Below the pieces are notes generated by a model, which ran no database searches, was not told the DNA's origin, and worked only from the letters and a program-made list of their open reading frames with translations. The position numbers and the translations under genes are program-made. A stretch of 64,000 nt of DNA, from the NCBI RefSeq assembly GCF_048264025.1, contig NZ_JBLXDN010000006.1, positions 1 through 64,000 on the forward strand, given 5' to 3'. Below, piece by piece: positions 44,473 through 52,104 of the stretch. The stretch comes from Nitrincola sp048264025 (lineage in GTDB: Bacteria > Pseudomonadota > Gammaproteobacteria > Pseudomonadales > Balneatricaceae). Positions within the stretch are counted from its first letter, which is position 1. Every line of letters starts with the position of its first letter.

Positions 44473-45330
44473 ATGGGCACAAGCTTGCGGGTTATTGAAC
44501 ATCTGTCACCGGGCGGTAATGTTAACGCCTATGTCCAGACCGTAGGTGCTATTCCTATTCTCAATGCCGAAGAAGAGCGAGAATTGGCTGAGCGTCTGTT
44601 TTATCAACAGGACCTTGAAGCTGCACGTCAACTGGTTATATCCCATCTGCGCTTTGTCGTGCATATTGCCAAGTCTTACTCCGGTTACGGTCTGCCGTTG
44701 AGCGACCTGATTCAAGAAGGCAACGTCGGCTTGATGAAAGCAGTAAAACGCTTTGATCCCTCTGTAGGTGTGCGTCTGGTGTCTTTCGCCGTGCACTGGA
44801 TCAAGGCTGAGATGCATGAATTTATTTTACGCAACTGGCGCATCGTTAAAATTGCCACCACTAAGGCGCAGCGTAAATTGTTTTTCAATCTGCGTTCACA
44901 GAAAAAATCCATTAACTGGATGAATAACAGTGAAGTAGAAGCGGTTGCAAATGATCTGGGTGTGGATGCGCAGGTTGTCCGTCAGATGGAAGGTCGTATG
45001 GCGTCGGCTGATACCTCTTTCGATGCGCCAGTGAATGACGATGATGAGATCGCCTGGTCACCTTCTCAGTATCTGGAAGACGAAGAGGCTGATCCAGCCA
45101 TGCGTCTGGAAGCCGAAAACTGGGAAGTGACGTCACAGCAACAACTTGTTTCAGCGATGGATAACTTAGACGAACGTAGTCGCGAAATACTCAATCGTCG
45201 CTGGTTGGCGGATGAAAAAGCTACCTTGCATGAATTGGCGGCTGAGTATCAGGTGTCTGCTGAGCGTATTCGTCAGTTGGAAAAGAACGCGATGAAAAAA
45301 ATCCGAGAAGCCATTACCCTGGTCGCCTGA
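44473..45330 (+). CDS. rpoH: heat-shock sigma factor 32
   Basis: 285 residues. Sigma region 2 (RFVVHIAKSYSGYGLPLSDLIQEGNVGLMKAVKRFDPSVGVR), the RpoH box QRKLFFNLR, and region 4 (LHELAAEYQVSAERIRQLEKNAMKKI) are all intact. It directs transcription of chaperones and proteases. It usually follows ftsX; here the 33162-44330 block lies between them. Confidence 0.97.
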   Translation: MGTSLRVIEHLSPGGNVNAYVQTVGAIPILNAEEERELAERLFYQQDLEAARQLVISHLRFVVHIAKSYSGYGLPLSDLIQEGNVGLMKAVKRFDPSVGVRLVSFAVHWIKAEMHEFILRNWRIVKIATTKAQRKLFFNLRSQKKSINWMNNSEVEAVANDLGVDAQVVRQMEGRMASADTSFDAPVNDDDEIAWSPSQYLEDEEADPAMRLEAENWEVTSQQQLVSAMDNLDERSREILNRRWLADEKATLHELAAEYQVSAERIRQLEKNAMKKIREAITLVA

Positions 45331-45368
45331 TCGAGTGTAACTGCTTTTCTCTTGAAAGCCGCAGTAGT

Positions 45369-45470
45369 GGCGCATATACAGAAAATTGCTCCTGCATTTT
45401 CTGTATATGTGCCGTCCATGGCGCTATATGCCGCGGACGTATGGATGCGCAGAAGCGGCGCATATACAGG
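45369..45470. repeat. dispersed hairpin repeat, copy 2
   Basis: The second copy of the element at 131-218. It is longer at both ends: a 17-pair stem (45369-45385 with 45397-45413, one G-T pair), then GTCC-ATGGCGC, ATATGCCGCGGAC and GATGCGCAGAAGCGGC. GGCGCATATACAG opens and closes this copy as a direct repeat (45369 and 45458). It ends eight bases before the DUF423 gene start. Confidence 0.75.
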
Positions 45471-45477
45471 TCTGATC

Positions 45478-45870
45478 ATGACTCACTCAGCTAGGCTTAC
45501 TCTCCTGATTGCAGCTTTTACTGGCATGCTTGCCGTAATCCTGGGCGCTTTCGGCGCGCATGCATTACGAGATCTGCTGGAGCCGCGCATGCTGGCCGCC
45601 TGGCAGACCGCTGTGGAGTACCAGTTCTGGCATGTGGCTGCATTGCTGGCGGTCGGGTGTTTACAGCAAAGCACCAGTTGCCGTTGGTTACGCGCCAGTG
45701 CTCTAGCCTTCATGCTGGGTATGTTGCTGTTTTGCGGTAGCCTCTATGCCATGGCGCTGAGTGGGATAGGACAGCTGGGCACCATAACCCCATTTGGGGG
45801 TGTGGCATTGATCTTTGCCTGGCTATTTTTGTTTATTTCTTTATATGCCGGGCGCTCCACTAGCGCATAA
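45478..45870 (+). CDS. DUF423 family small membrane protein (YgdD-like)
   Basis: 130 residues, four membrane segments. LGAFGAHALRDLL followed by WQTAVEYQFWHVAALL is the DUF423 signature, and GTITPFGGVALIFAWL the second half. Function unknown. ATG 45478 was chosen because the frame upstream translates the dispersed repeat. There is no clear ribosome binding site: the repeat occupies that position. It is followed 28 bases later by trmB. Confidence 0.88.
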   Translation: MTHSARLTLLIAAFTGMLAVILGAFGAHALRDLLEPRMLAAWQTAVEYQFWHVAALLAVGCLQQSTSCRWLRASALAFMLGMLLFCGSLYAMALSGIGQLGTITPFGGVALIFAWLFLFISLYAGRSTSA

Positions 45871-45898
45871 GTCCGGTTAAGTCCCACAGGTACACGAT

Positions 45899-46606
45899 AT
45901 GACAACAGATACGGATCTTATTGAAGAACGGCCTAACCGGCGCGTGCGCAGCTATGTTGTCCGCGCTGGACGCATGACCGAAGGGCAGGAGCGCCACTTC
46001 CGCGAGCTTTGGCCAGCGTATGGTCTGGAGCTGGCAAACGGGCTGTTGAACTATGCCGAGTGCTTTGGCCGGGAGGCTCCTGTAGTGCTGGAAATCGGCT
46101 TTGGCATGGGTGATTCCCTGATTGAGATGGCGCGGCAGATGCCGGAGAAAAACTTTATTGGTATTGAAGTGCATCCGCCTGGCGTCGGGCGCTTACTGGG
46201 GCGTATCGAGGAAGAAAAACTGACCAATATCCGGGTGTTCTGCGATGATGCAATTGAAGTCTTATCTCACTGTATAGCCGATGCCAGTCTGGATACACTG
46301 CAGTTGTTTTTCCCTGACCCCTGGCCCAAAAAACGTCATAATAAACGCCGCATAGTACAGCCAGCGTTTGCTCAGAGCCTGCGTGAAAAACTGAAAGTAG
46401 GTGGGCAGTTTCATATGGCAACGGACTGGGAGCCCTATGCCGAACATATGATGGAAGTCATGTCAGCGGCCGATGGCTATGAGAATACGGCGGGTACTGG
46501 GATTTATGCGCCTCAGCCGGAGTGGCGTCCAGTCACGAAATTTCAGAAACGCGGTGAGAATCTTGGCCATGGTGTCTGGGATCTGATTTTTACCCGAACA
46601 GTCTGA
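45899..46606 (+). CDS. trmB: tRNA (guanine46-N7)-methyltransferase
   Basis: 235 residues: SAM-binding VLEIGFGMGDSLIEMA, IGIEVHPPGVGRLL, and the catalytic-site LQLFFPDPWPKKRHNKRR, all standard for TrmB. It ends just before a strong hairpin (46611-46639). Confidence 0.96.
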   Translation: MTTDTDLIEERPNRRVRSYVVRAGRMTEGQERHFRELWPAYGLELANGLLNYAECFGREAPVVLEIGFGMGDSLIEMARQMPEKNFIGIEVHPPGVGRLLGRIEEEKLTNIRVFCDDAIEVLSHCIADASLDTLQLFFPDPWPKKRHNKRRIVQPAFAQSLREKLKVGGQFHMATDWEPYAEHMMEVMSAADGYENTAGTGIYAPQPEWRPVTKFQKRGENLGHGVWDLIFTRTV

Positions 46607-46610
46607 ACTA

Positions 46611-46639
46611 AGACAGCAGCCGTTCATCGGCTGCTGTCT
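46611..46639. terminator. bidirectional hairpin between trmB and the Spy/CpxP-like gene
   Basis: A perfect 12-pair stem (AGACAGCAGCCG/CGGCTGCTGTCT) with a 5-base loop lies between two convergent genes. No long T tract is present. Confidence 0.6.
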
Positions 46640-46646
46640 GGTGTGT

Positions 46647-47075
46647 TCAAGAGTTGCTGTTCTGACGCTGTTCTTGACGTTGTTCCTGGCGCATTTCACG
46701 ACGCTCGCCTCGGTCAGGGCGTCCCTCCATATCACAGCCACCACGTCGGTCACCACGGAATCCCTGAGGGTTTTTGCCGCGCATCTCATCCATCTGTTCC
46801 AGTTGCTCAGGGGTTAAAATCGCACTTAAACGTTCGCGCATCTCGGCGTGTTTGGCCTGCATGGCTTCCCGTTGAGCTTCGCGTTCTTCGCGATTTTCTT
46901 CCCAGAGCGCTTCCATTTGGCTGCGTTGCTCTTCACTGAGGTTCAGTGTTTCAGCAAAACGCTGCATAGGAGGTTCTCTATCACCTGGGCCTGGACCTTT
47001 CTGAGCCAGAGCCATAGTGCCGATGGCAAGACCCAGCGTTAAAATACCCAGTTGAGCCAGTTTGGTAGTTTTCAT
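46647..47075 (-). CDS. Spy/CpxP-like periplasmic protein
   Basis: 142 residues: signal peptide ending at ALA-QKG, then a charged helical protein with two LTxxQ-type motifs (LNLSEEQ and LTPEQ) as in Spy and CpxP, and an Arg/Gln-rich tail. Such proteins chaperone misfolded periplasmic proteins and restrain the CpxA kinase. It is divergent from a CpxRA-type system with a CpxR box between, which supports that role. Confidence 0.85.
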   Translation of the reverse strand: MKTTKLAQLGILTLGLAIGTMALAQKGPGPGDREPPMQRFAETLNLSEEQRSQMEALWEENREEREAQREAMQAKHAEMRERLSAILTPEQLEQMDEMRGKNPQGFRGDRRGGCDMEGRPDRGERREMRQEQRQEQRQNSNS

Positions 47076-47147
47076 GTTGAAATCCTCTTGGTTTAATCGT
47101 TTTTCGATGGATTAAGTATGCGCCAGGTAAGTGCAAAGCAGGGTTGC

Positions 47148-47168
47148 GTAAAGGTAAAGTTGCGTAAA
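47148..47168. promoter_or_regulatory. CpxR box in the divergent spacer
   Basis: GTAAA occurs at 47148, 47154 and 47164. The last two form GTAAA-N5-GTAAA (47154-47168), the CpxR recognition pattern. It lies 55-75 bases from both flanking starts, so the Spy/CpxP-like gene and the two-component operon are probably both under CpxR control. Confidence 0.65.
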
Positions 47169-47222
47169 GGCACGTGCACTGGTATCAAATCGTCTTATGA
47201 TAGAGGCCTAAAGGAGTGCCTT

Positions 47223-47924
47223 ATGAATAAAGCCGTACATTTGTTGATCGTTGATGATGATGTGTCCCTTTGTGAGTTACTGAGTAACTACTTGAGCCAC
47301 GAGGGATTTCAGGTCAGTCTGGCACATTCGGCTGAAGCGGCGCAGCAGTGGCTATCGGCCAATCAAGCGCCTGATTTGATGATTCTGGATATTATGATGC
47401 CGGGAAAAAGTGGCTTGGAACTATTGCAGACTCTGCGTCCAGCCATCCAGGTGCCGGTGGTCATGCTCACTGGGCGTGGTGATGATATAGACCGTATTCT
47501 GGGCCTGGAGATGGGGGCCGATGATTATCTGCCGAAACCCTGTAATCCGCGTGAGCTACTGGCCAGAATCCGTGCGGTGTTGCGGCGCAGCCAGGCGCCG
47601 ATTGTTGCTTCCCGAGCTTTGGAATTATCTGGCATTTATCTGGACCCGGCCACACGCCAGGTGAGCCTGCTGGATCAGCCTCTAGAACTGACCAGTACCG
47701 AATTTAATGTGTTGCACACCCTGATGAGCCATGCCGGTGAAGTGGTGAGTAAAGAATCGTTGACTGAAAAGGTGTTGCATCGAAAACTCACTCTTTATGA
47801 TCGTGCGCTGGATGTTCATGTCAGTCGGGTTCGCCAGAAGCTGGCGGAGGTATCAGATTCGGCTGCTGAGTTGATCAAAACCGTGCGTGGACAGGGTTAT
47901 CAGTTTATCAGGACCAGCGCATGA
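47223..47924 (+). CDS. cpxR: OmpR-family response regulator, CpxR-like
   Basis: 233 residues: receiver domain with acidic VDDD, phosphoacceptor Asp in LMILDIMMPGKSG and Lys in LPKPCNPREL, followed by a winged-helix DNA-binding domain (LTSTEFNVLHTLMSHAGEVVSKE, DRALDVHVSRVRQKL). ATG 47223 follows AAAGGAG. It overlaps the kinase gene by four bases. The Cpx name rests on the linked Spy/CpxP-like gene and CpxR box; RstA is the alternative. Confidence 0.85.
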   Translation: MNKAVHLLIVDDDVSLCELLSNYLSHEGFQVSLAHSAEAAQQWLSANQAPDLMILDIMMPGKSGLELLQTLRPAIQVPVVMLTGRGDDIDRILGLEMGADDYLPKPCNPRELLARIRAVLRRSQAPIVASRALELSGIYLDPATRQVSLLDQPLELTSTEFNVLHTLMSHAGEVVSKESLTEKVLHRKLTLYDRALDVHVSRVRQKLAEVSDSAAELIKTVRGQGYQFIRTSA

Positions 47925-49213
47925 GATGGCATCAGCACCTTTACTGGAAAATATTTCTGGCCACCTGGCTGATTAGTGCCGTGCTAATGGGTGGGTTGGT
48001 GTATGGCTTGTTGCGGGTGAGTGAAACCCGTCACTGGCAGGATTTGCTTGAAGCGAAAGCCGCAGGGCATGCGCAACTGATTGTCGAACGCCATGAAATC
48101 GGTATACATGAGTCATCTCGTGGGGGTGGAGATAGAGGCGGGCGTGGTCGTATACCACTACGCGTTACAAACTTGGCGGATGGTGAAGTCATTTCCGATT
48201 TCCGCTACCCCATTCCAGCTACTGAAACAGCAAGCCTTGTGATTGAATCGGATACCGGCAAACGCTATCGGGTAGATATGCCCTTGCCTGAACAGCCGGT
48301 ACATCTTGAGCGGATGCTGCGCTTCTTGCTGTCGGTACAGATGGTGTTGATTCTGGTTATGTCGGCATTGGTGGCGTTGCTGGTCAGTTATCTGGTGGTT
48401 CGACCGGTCAACCGACTGCGAGATTTTGCCCGTTCGCTCTATGATGAGCAAAATCTGAGTAGCCGTACTGAGGGATATCTCAGTCGCAGAACCGATGAAA
48501 TCGGTGAGTTGGCCAGGGAATTTGATTCCATGGCGGGCTATGTGGAAAAAACATTGAATGCGCGTCAAAATCTGCTTAGGGATGTGTCGCATGAATTACG
48601 GGCTCCCCTGGCAAGGTTGCAGGTCGCTGCCGGCATTCTGGAACAGCAATCCGGTGAGCAGATTAATGCGCTGCATGGTCAGATCAGTCGAGAGTGCGAC
48701 CAGTTGGCGCATCTGATTGATGAATTGATGTCGCTATCCCGGTTGGATGATATGACCCTGGAGCTGCAGTCGCCGGCGCCACTGAAACCCCTGCTGGAGC
48801 AAATACGTCAGGATTATTCACTGCTCTACCCAGATCATCAAATCAGCCTGCGGATAGAACCTGACTCACTGACTTTTTCACAGAGCAGTGTCTTGCTGAA
48901 CCGCATACTGGGTAATGCACTGCAAAATGCACTGAAGTACACACCAGCAGGTGGGCAGGTATTATTAACCGCTTATCGTCAGGGCAGGCAACTGTGTTTG
49001 GCTATCAGTGATGATGGTCCGGGTGTAGATGCCAGTCTGTTGAAGGATATTTTTGAACCTTTTGTCCGCGGTGGGTCAACCCAACAGGGTTACGGACTGG
49101 GCTTGAGTATTCTACGCGGTGCTGTCAGACGTCTGGGTGGTGAAGTACGTGCCGAGAATTTAAGTGAAGGCGGTTTCAGATTGACGGTTTGTTTGCCAGC
49201 TGAGCCTGCCTGA
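47921..49213 (+). CDS. cpxA: sensor histidine kinase, CpxA-like
   Basis: 430 residues: two membrane segments (about 10-32 and 138-160) around a short periplasmic sensor, a HAMP linker, the H-box DVSHELRAPLARLQ, N-box LGNALQNALKYT, and ATP-binding DDGPGVD and GYGLGLS. The operon with cpxR and a divergent Spy/CpxP-like gene fits an envelope-stress sensor. An inverted repeat TGAGCCTG/CAGGCTCA (49201-49233) spans its stop codon and may end transcription. Confidence 0.85.
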   Translation: MRWHQHLYWKIFLATWLISAVLMGGLVYGLLRVSETRHWQDLLEAKAAGHAQLIVERHEIGIHESSRGGGDRGGRGRIPLRVTNLADGEVISDFRYPIPATETASLVIESDTGKRYRVDMPLPEQPVHLERMLRFLLSVQMVLILVMSALVALLVSYLVVRPVNRLRDFARSLYDEQNLSSRTEGYLSRRTDEIGELAREFDSMAGYVEKTLNARQNLLRDVSHELRAPLARLQVAAGILEQQSGEQINALHGQISRECDQLAHLIDELMSLSRLDDMTLELQSPAPLKPLLEQIRQDYSLLYPDHQISLRIEPDSLTFSQSSVLLNRILGNALQNALKYTPAGGQVLLTAYRQGRQLCLAISDDGPGVDASLLKDIFEPFVRGGSTQQGYGLGLSILRGAVRRLGGEVRAENLSEGGFRLTVCLPAEPA

Positions 49214-49240
49214 AATAGCGTCAGACAGGCTCATTGAACA

Positions 49241-49579
49241 TTACAGCGCGTCAGGCCCGGTTTCACCGGTACGAATACGGATAACCTGTTCCAGTGGTGT
49301 GACGAAAATTTTGCCATCACCTATTTTGCCAGTATTGGCCGTTTTGCTAATGGCTTCGATGACCTGGTCTGTCATGTCATCATCTACAGCCACTTCAATT
49401 TTTACTTTTGGCAGGAAATCGACTACATATTCAGCGCCGCGGTAGAGTTCGGTATGGCCTTTCTGACGTCCAAAGCCTTTAACCTCAGTGACAGTGACGC
49501 CTTGAATGCCTATTTCAGACAGTGCTTCACGTACATCATCGAGTTTAAACGGCTTGATGACCGCAGTAATCAGCTTCAT
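49241..49579 (-). CDS. glnB: PII nitrogen regulatory protein
   Basis: 112 residues with the T-loop GRQKGHTELYRGAEYVVDFL, whose Tyr51 is the uridylylation site, and the PII signature TGKIGDGKIFV. It senses 2-oxoglutarate and ATP/ADP and controls glutamine synthetase adenylylation, NtrB and AmtB. ATG 49579 follows GGAG. It is separated from amtB by a terminator, so it is its own unit. The choice between glnB and a second glnK cannot be made by sequence alone. Confidence 0.92.
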   Translation of the reverse strand: MKLITAVIKPFKLDDVREALSEIGIQGVTVTEVKGFGRQKGHTELYRGAEYVVDFLPKVKIEVAVDDDMTDQVIEAISKTANTGKIGDGKIFVTPLEQVIRIRTGETGPDAL

Positions 49580-49730
49580 GGTTACACTCCTCAAAGATCT
49601 GCTGCAACAGCAGACGTGGTTTTCCTGTGATAATTGTTAAGGCGAAGTATACCTGCATTCTTCAGCCTAAGCATATCTGACGTGTCTATACTGGCTCAGT
49701 TCTTCAAAACAGCTTATGCGGTAAAAAAGA

Positions 49731-49752
49731 AAGGGGCCAATAAAGGCCCCTT
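49731..49752 (-). terminator. intrinsic terminator of the glnK-amtB operon
   Basis: On the minus strand, AAGGGGCC and GGCCCCTT form an 8-pair stem around TTTATT, followed by TCTTTTTT. It lies 18 bases after the amtB stop and separates amtB from the downstream PII gene. Confidence 0.85.
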
Positions 49753-49770
49753 CTCTGATTGGATCAAGGT

Positions 49771-51045
49771 TTATTTTTTCGAGGTAGCAAACTCAGGATA
49801 AGCTTCCATACCACATTCAGCCAGATCGACACCTGCATATTCTTCTTCTTCAGTCACACGGATACCCATGATGGCTTTCAGAATAACCCAGACAATCAGA
49901 CTGGCAATGAATACCCAGGCGAAGATAACGACGATACCCAGAATCTGAGAGCCGAAGTTTGCATCACCGTTAGTCAGAGGAACTGCCAGCAGTCCCCAGA
50001 TACCGACAACACCGTGAACAGAGATAGCACCTACTGGATCATCAATTTTGATTTTGTCGAGCATGATGATTGAGACAACAACGATCAAACCACCGATAGC
50101 ACCGATAAACGCAGCCGCAGGAGCAGAAGGTGTCAGAGGTCCGGCTGTGATTGCCACCAGACCTGCCAGTGCGCCGTTAAGTGCCATGGTCAGATCGGCT
50201 TTTTTGAACCACAGGCGTGCAAAGATCAGTGCCGCAATGACACCAGCCGCCGCTGCCGCATTGGTGTTCACGAACACCTGTGCTACGTTGTTGGCAGAGT
50301 CTATGTTAGACATTTTCAGCTCTGAACCACCGTTAAAGCCGAACCAGCCCAGCCACAGGATAAGGGTACCTAGTGTTGCCAGCGGCATGTTGGCACCAGG
50401 AATGGCGTTGATCTGACCGTCTTTACCATACTTACCCTTACGAGCACCCAGTACAATAACACCTGCCAAGGCTGCAGCAGCGCCCGCCATGTGAACGATG
50501 CCGGAACCTGCATAGTCAGAGAAGCCTGCTTCGCTGAGGAAACCGCCACCCCAAGTCCAGAAACCGCTGACTGGGTAGATAAAGCCTGTCATGACAACAG
50601 CAAAGGCCAGGAATGCCCAAAGCTTCATACGCTCAGCAACGGCACCGGACACAATTGACATACAGGTTGCAACGAACACGACCTGGAAGAAGAAATCGGA
50701 ACGCATAGAGTAGTAAGGTGCGTCTTCATCACCAGAGAGCACTTCAGCAACACTGTTTTCAGTACCAATCAAACCACCAAAGTTGGGGAAGATAGCACCG
50801 CCATCTGAGCTGTACATGATGTAGTAACCACACAGCAAGTACATGGTACAGGCGATGGCGTAGAGTGCGACGTTCTTGGTTAGTATTTCCGTGGTGTTCT
50901 TGGCACGAACCAGACCGGCCTCAAGCATGGCAAAACCAGCGGCCATCCACATGACCAGTGCACCACAGATCAGAAAGTAAAAGGTATCGATAGCATAGGC
51001 AAGGTGCTTGACCTCACTTGCCGTTGTAAGAAGAAGTTCTTCCAT
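49771..51045 (-). CDS. amtB: ammonium transporter AmtB
   Basis: 424 residues, eleven membrane segments, no cleaved signal peptide. The pore twin histidines are in GIVHMAGAAAAL and SVHGVVGIWG, and the conserved FNGGSELKMSN and ADLTMALNGALAG are present. The trimer conducts ammonia and is plugged by GlnK. It follows glnK by 39 bases in one unit. Confidence 0.96.
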   Translation of the reverse strand: MEELLLTTASEVKHLAYAIDTFYFLICGALVMWMAAGFAMLEAGLVRAKNTTEILTKNVALYAIACTMYLLCGYYIMYSSDGGAIFPNFGGLIGTENSVAEVLSGDEDAPYYSMRSDFFFQVVFVATCMSIVSGAVAERMKLWAFLAFAVVMTGFIYPVSGFWTWGGGFLSEAGFSDYAGSGIVHMAGAAAALAGVIVLGARKGKYGKDGQINAIPGANMPLATLGTLILWLGWFGFNGGSELKMSNIDSANNVAQVFVNTNAAAAAGVIAALIFARLWFKKADLTMALNGALAGLVAITAGPLTPSAPAAAFIGAIGGLIVVVSIIMLDKIKIDDPVGAISVHGVVGIWGLLAVPLTNGDANFGSQILGIVVIFAWVFIASLIVWVILKAIMGIRVTEEEEYAGVDLAECGMEAYPEFATSKK

Positions 51046-51084
51046 TGTTCAGCCCTCCATCAGGCGTGTAATCAAGAGTTCGGA

Positions 51085-51423
51085 TTAGAGCGCGTCGTGG
51101 CCGGATTCACCGGTACGGATGCGAATAACCTGCTCAAGTGGCACCACAAAAATCTTACCGTCACCAATCTTGCCGGTTTGAGCGGCTTTACTGATGGCTT
51201 CCACTACCTGGTCAACCACATCGTCGGATACGGCGGCGTCGATTCTGACTTTAGGCAGAAAATCCACCACATATTCAGCACCGCGATAGAGTTCGGTATG
51301 GCCTTTCTGGCGACCGAAACCTTTAACTTCAGTGACGGTAATGCCCTGAATGCCGATTTCGGACAAGGATTCGCGTACATCGTCCAGCTTGAACGGTTTT
51401 ATGATTGCTGAAACCAGTTTCAT
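51085..51423 (-). CDS. glnK: PII nitrogen regulatory protein GlnK
   Basis: 112 residues, close to the PII gene at 49241, with the same T-loop GRQKGHTELYRGAEYVVDFL and Tyr51. First gene of glnK-amtB, the standard pair in which GlnK blocks AmtB when ammonium is plentiful. ATG 51423 follows GGGGAGA; upstream frame positions to 51453 are unneeded. A sigma-54 promoter lies 85-100 bases upstream. Confidence 0.95.
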   Translation of the reverse strand: MKLVSAIIKPFKLDDVRESLSEIGIQGITVTEVKGFGRQKGHTELYRGAEYVVDFLPKVRIDAAVSDDVVDQVVEAISKAAQTGKIGDGKIFVVPLEQVIRIRTGESGHDAL

Positions 51424-51507
51424 TGGTCTGTCTCCCCATGGATACAAAATCATCGAACAATTGAGTCGGCGGAAAGCTGTTTCAACTGCTCGCCTTGACC
51501 GGTTCTT

Positions 51508-51523
51508 TGCGAAAGGCGTGCCA
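51508..51523 (-). promoter_or_regulatory. sigma-54 promoter of glnK-amtB
   Basis: On the minus strand the sequence is TGGCACGCCTTTCGCA. GG and GC are separated by exactly ten bases, as required at -24/-12, and TGGCACG is a perfect first element. It fits nitrogen-limited expression through NtrC. Confidence 0.8.
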
Positions 51524-51594
51524 TAAAATAAAATTTATATAACAAACAACTAATTAACTGGTTTTTACACGCATAATGAGTTGATTTTTGCGTC

Positions 51595-51670
51595 GCACCA
51601 ATGAGCAAGTAATCCATTATGGTGCGCCAAAATAGGGCATGCACTTTATTGGTGCGCCAATGGTTGGTGC
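51595..51670. promoter_or_regulatory. candidate NtrC-binding repeats upstream of glnK
   Basis: ATGGTGCGCCAA (51619-51630) and TTGGTGCGCCAA (51649-51660) are palindromes 30 bases apart, about three helical turns. Extra half-sites GCACCA (51595) and TGGTGC (51665) flank them. They carry the GCACCA/TGGTGC half-site of NtrC enhancers but with a shorter centre than the classic site, and lie about 100-150 bases upstream of the sigma-54 promoter, the usual enhancer distance. The 51424-51754 spacer contains no gene. Confidence 0.5.
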
Positions 51671-51754
51671 TTCGAAGATGCTAAAAAAAACCAGATCCGT
51701 TAAGCTTGTCGTAGTTTTAAAATGCATCCAAAAATTGTCAGAGGCGGCAAGGTT

Positions 51755-52021
51755 ATGATTCATCAAAAAATAGCTGAAGGGCTTTCAGAACAGTTTACCC
51801 ATTTCATTAATGCTACCCGTGAGTTGCCGGGCCAGCAGGCCGTTCAGCAGCAGCTACAATCCATGCTGCAGCAGACCTTGAGCCGGCTGGATCTGGTAAC
51901 TCGGGAAGAGTTTGATGCACAGCAAGCTGTACTGCTGAGAACGCGCGAAAAACTCGAAGCGCTGGAAAAACAAGTTGCCGCAATGGAAGCGGCTGCACTA
52001 GAGCAGACAAGTAATACCTAA
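51755..52021 (+). CDS. ubiK: ubiquinone biosynthesis accessory factor UbiK
   Basis: 88 residues with an amphipathic N-terminal helix and a C-terminal coiled coil (LVTREEFDAQQAVLLRTREKLEALEKQV) of the BMFP/YqiC type. UbiK binds UbiJ and lipids to help the soluble ubiquinone complex. I chose ATG 51755 because relatives begin MI--KKIAE and GGCAAGG is upstream. Confidence 0.88.
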   Translation: MIHQKIAEGLSEQFTHFINATRELPGQQAVQQQLQSMLQQTLSRLDLVTREEFDAQQAVLLRTREKLEALEKQVAAMEAAALEQTSNT

Positions 52022-52104
52022 GTGAGTACACCTGAACCGGATAGGCTTTGATACCATCAAGGCGTATTGGATCCGCTTAACTTCATATAGCCAGGGAAGG
52101 TTCT

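Noticed and set aside
51450..51644. A 64-codon frame upstream of glnK
   Set aside because: It covers the sigma-54 promoter and the upstream palindromes, so the region is regulatory.
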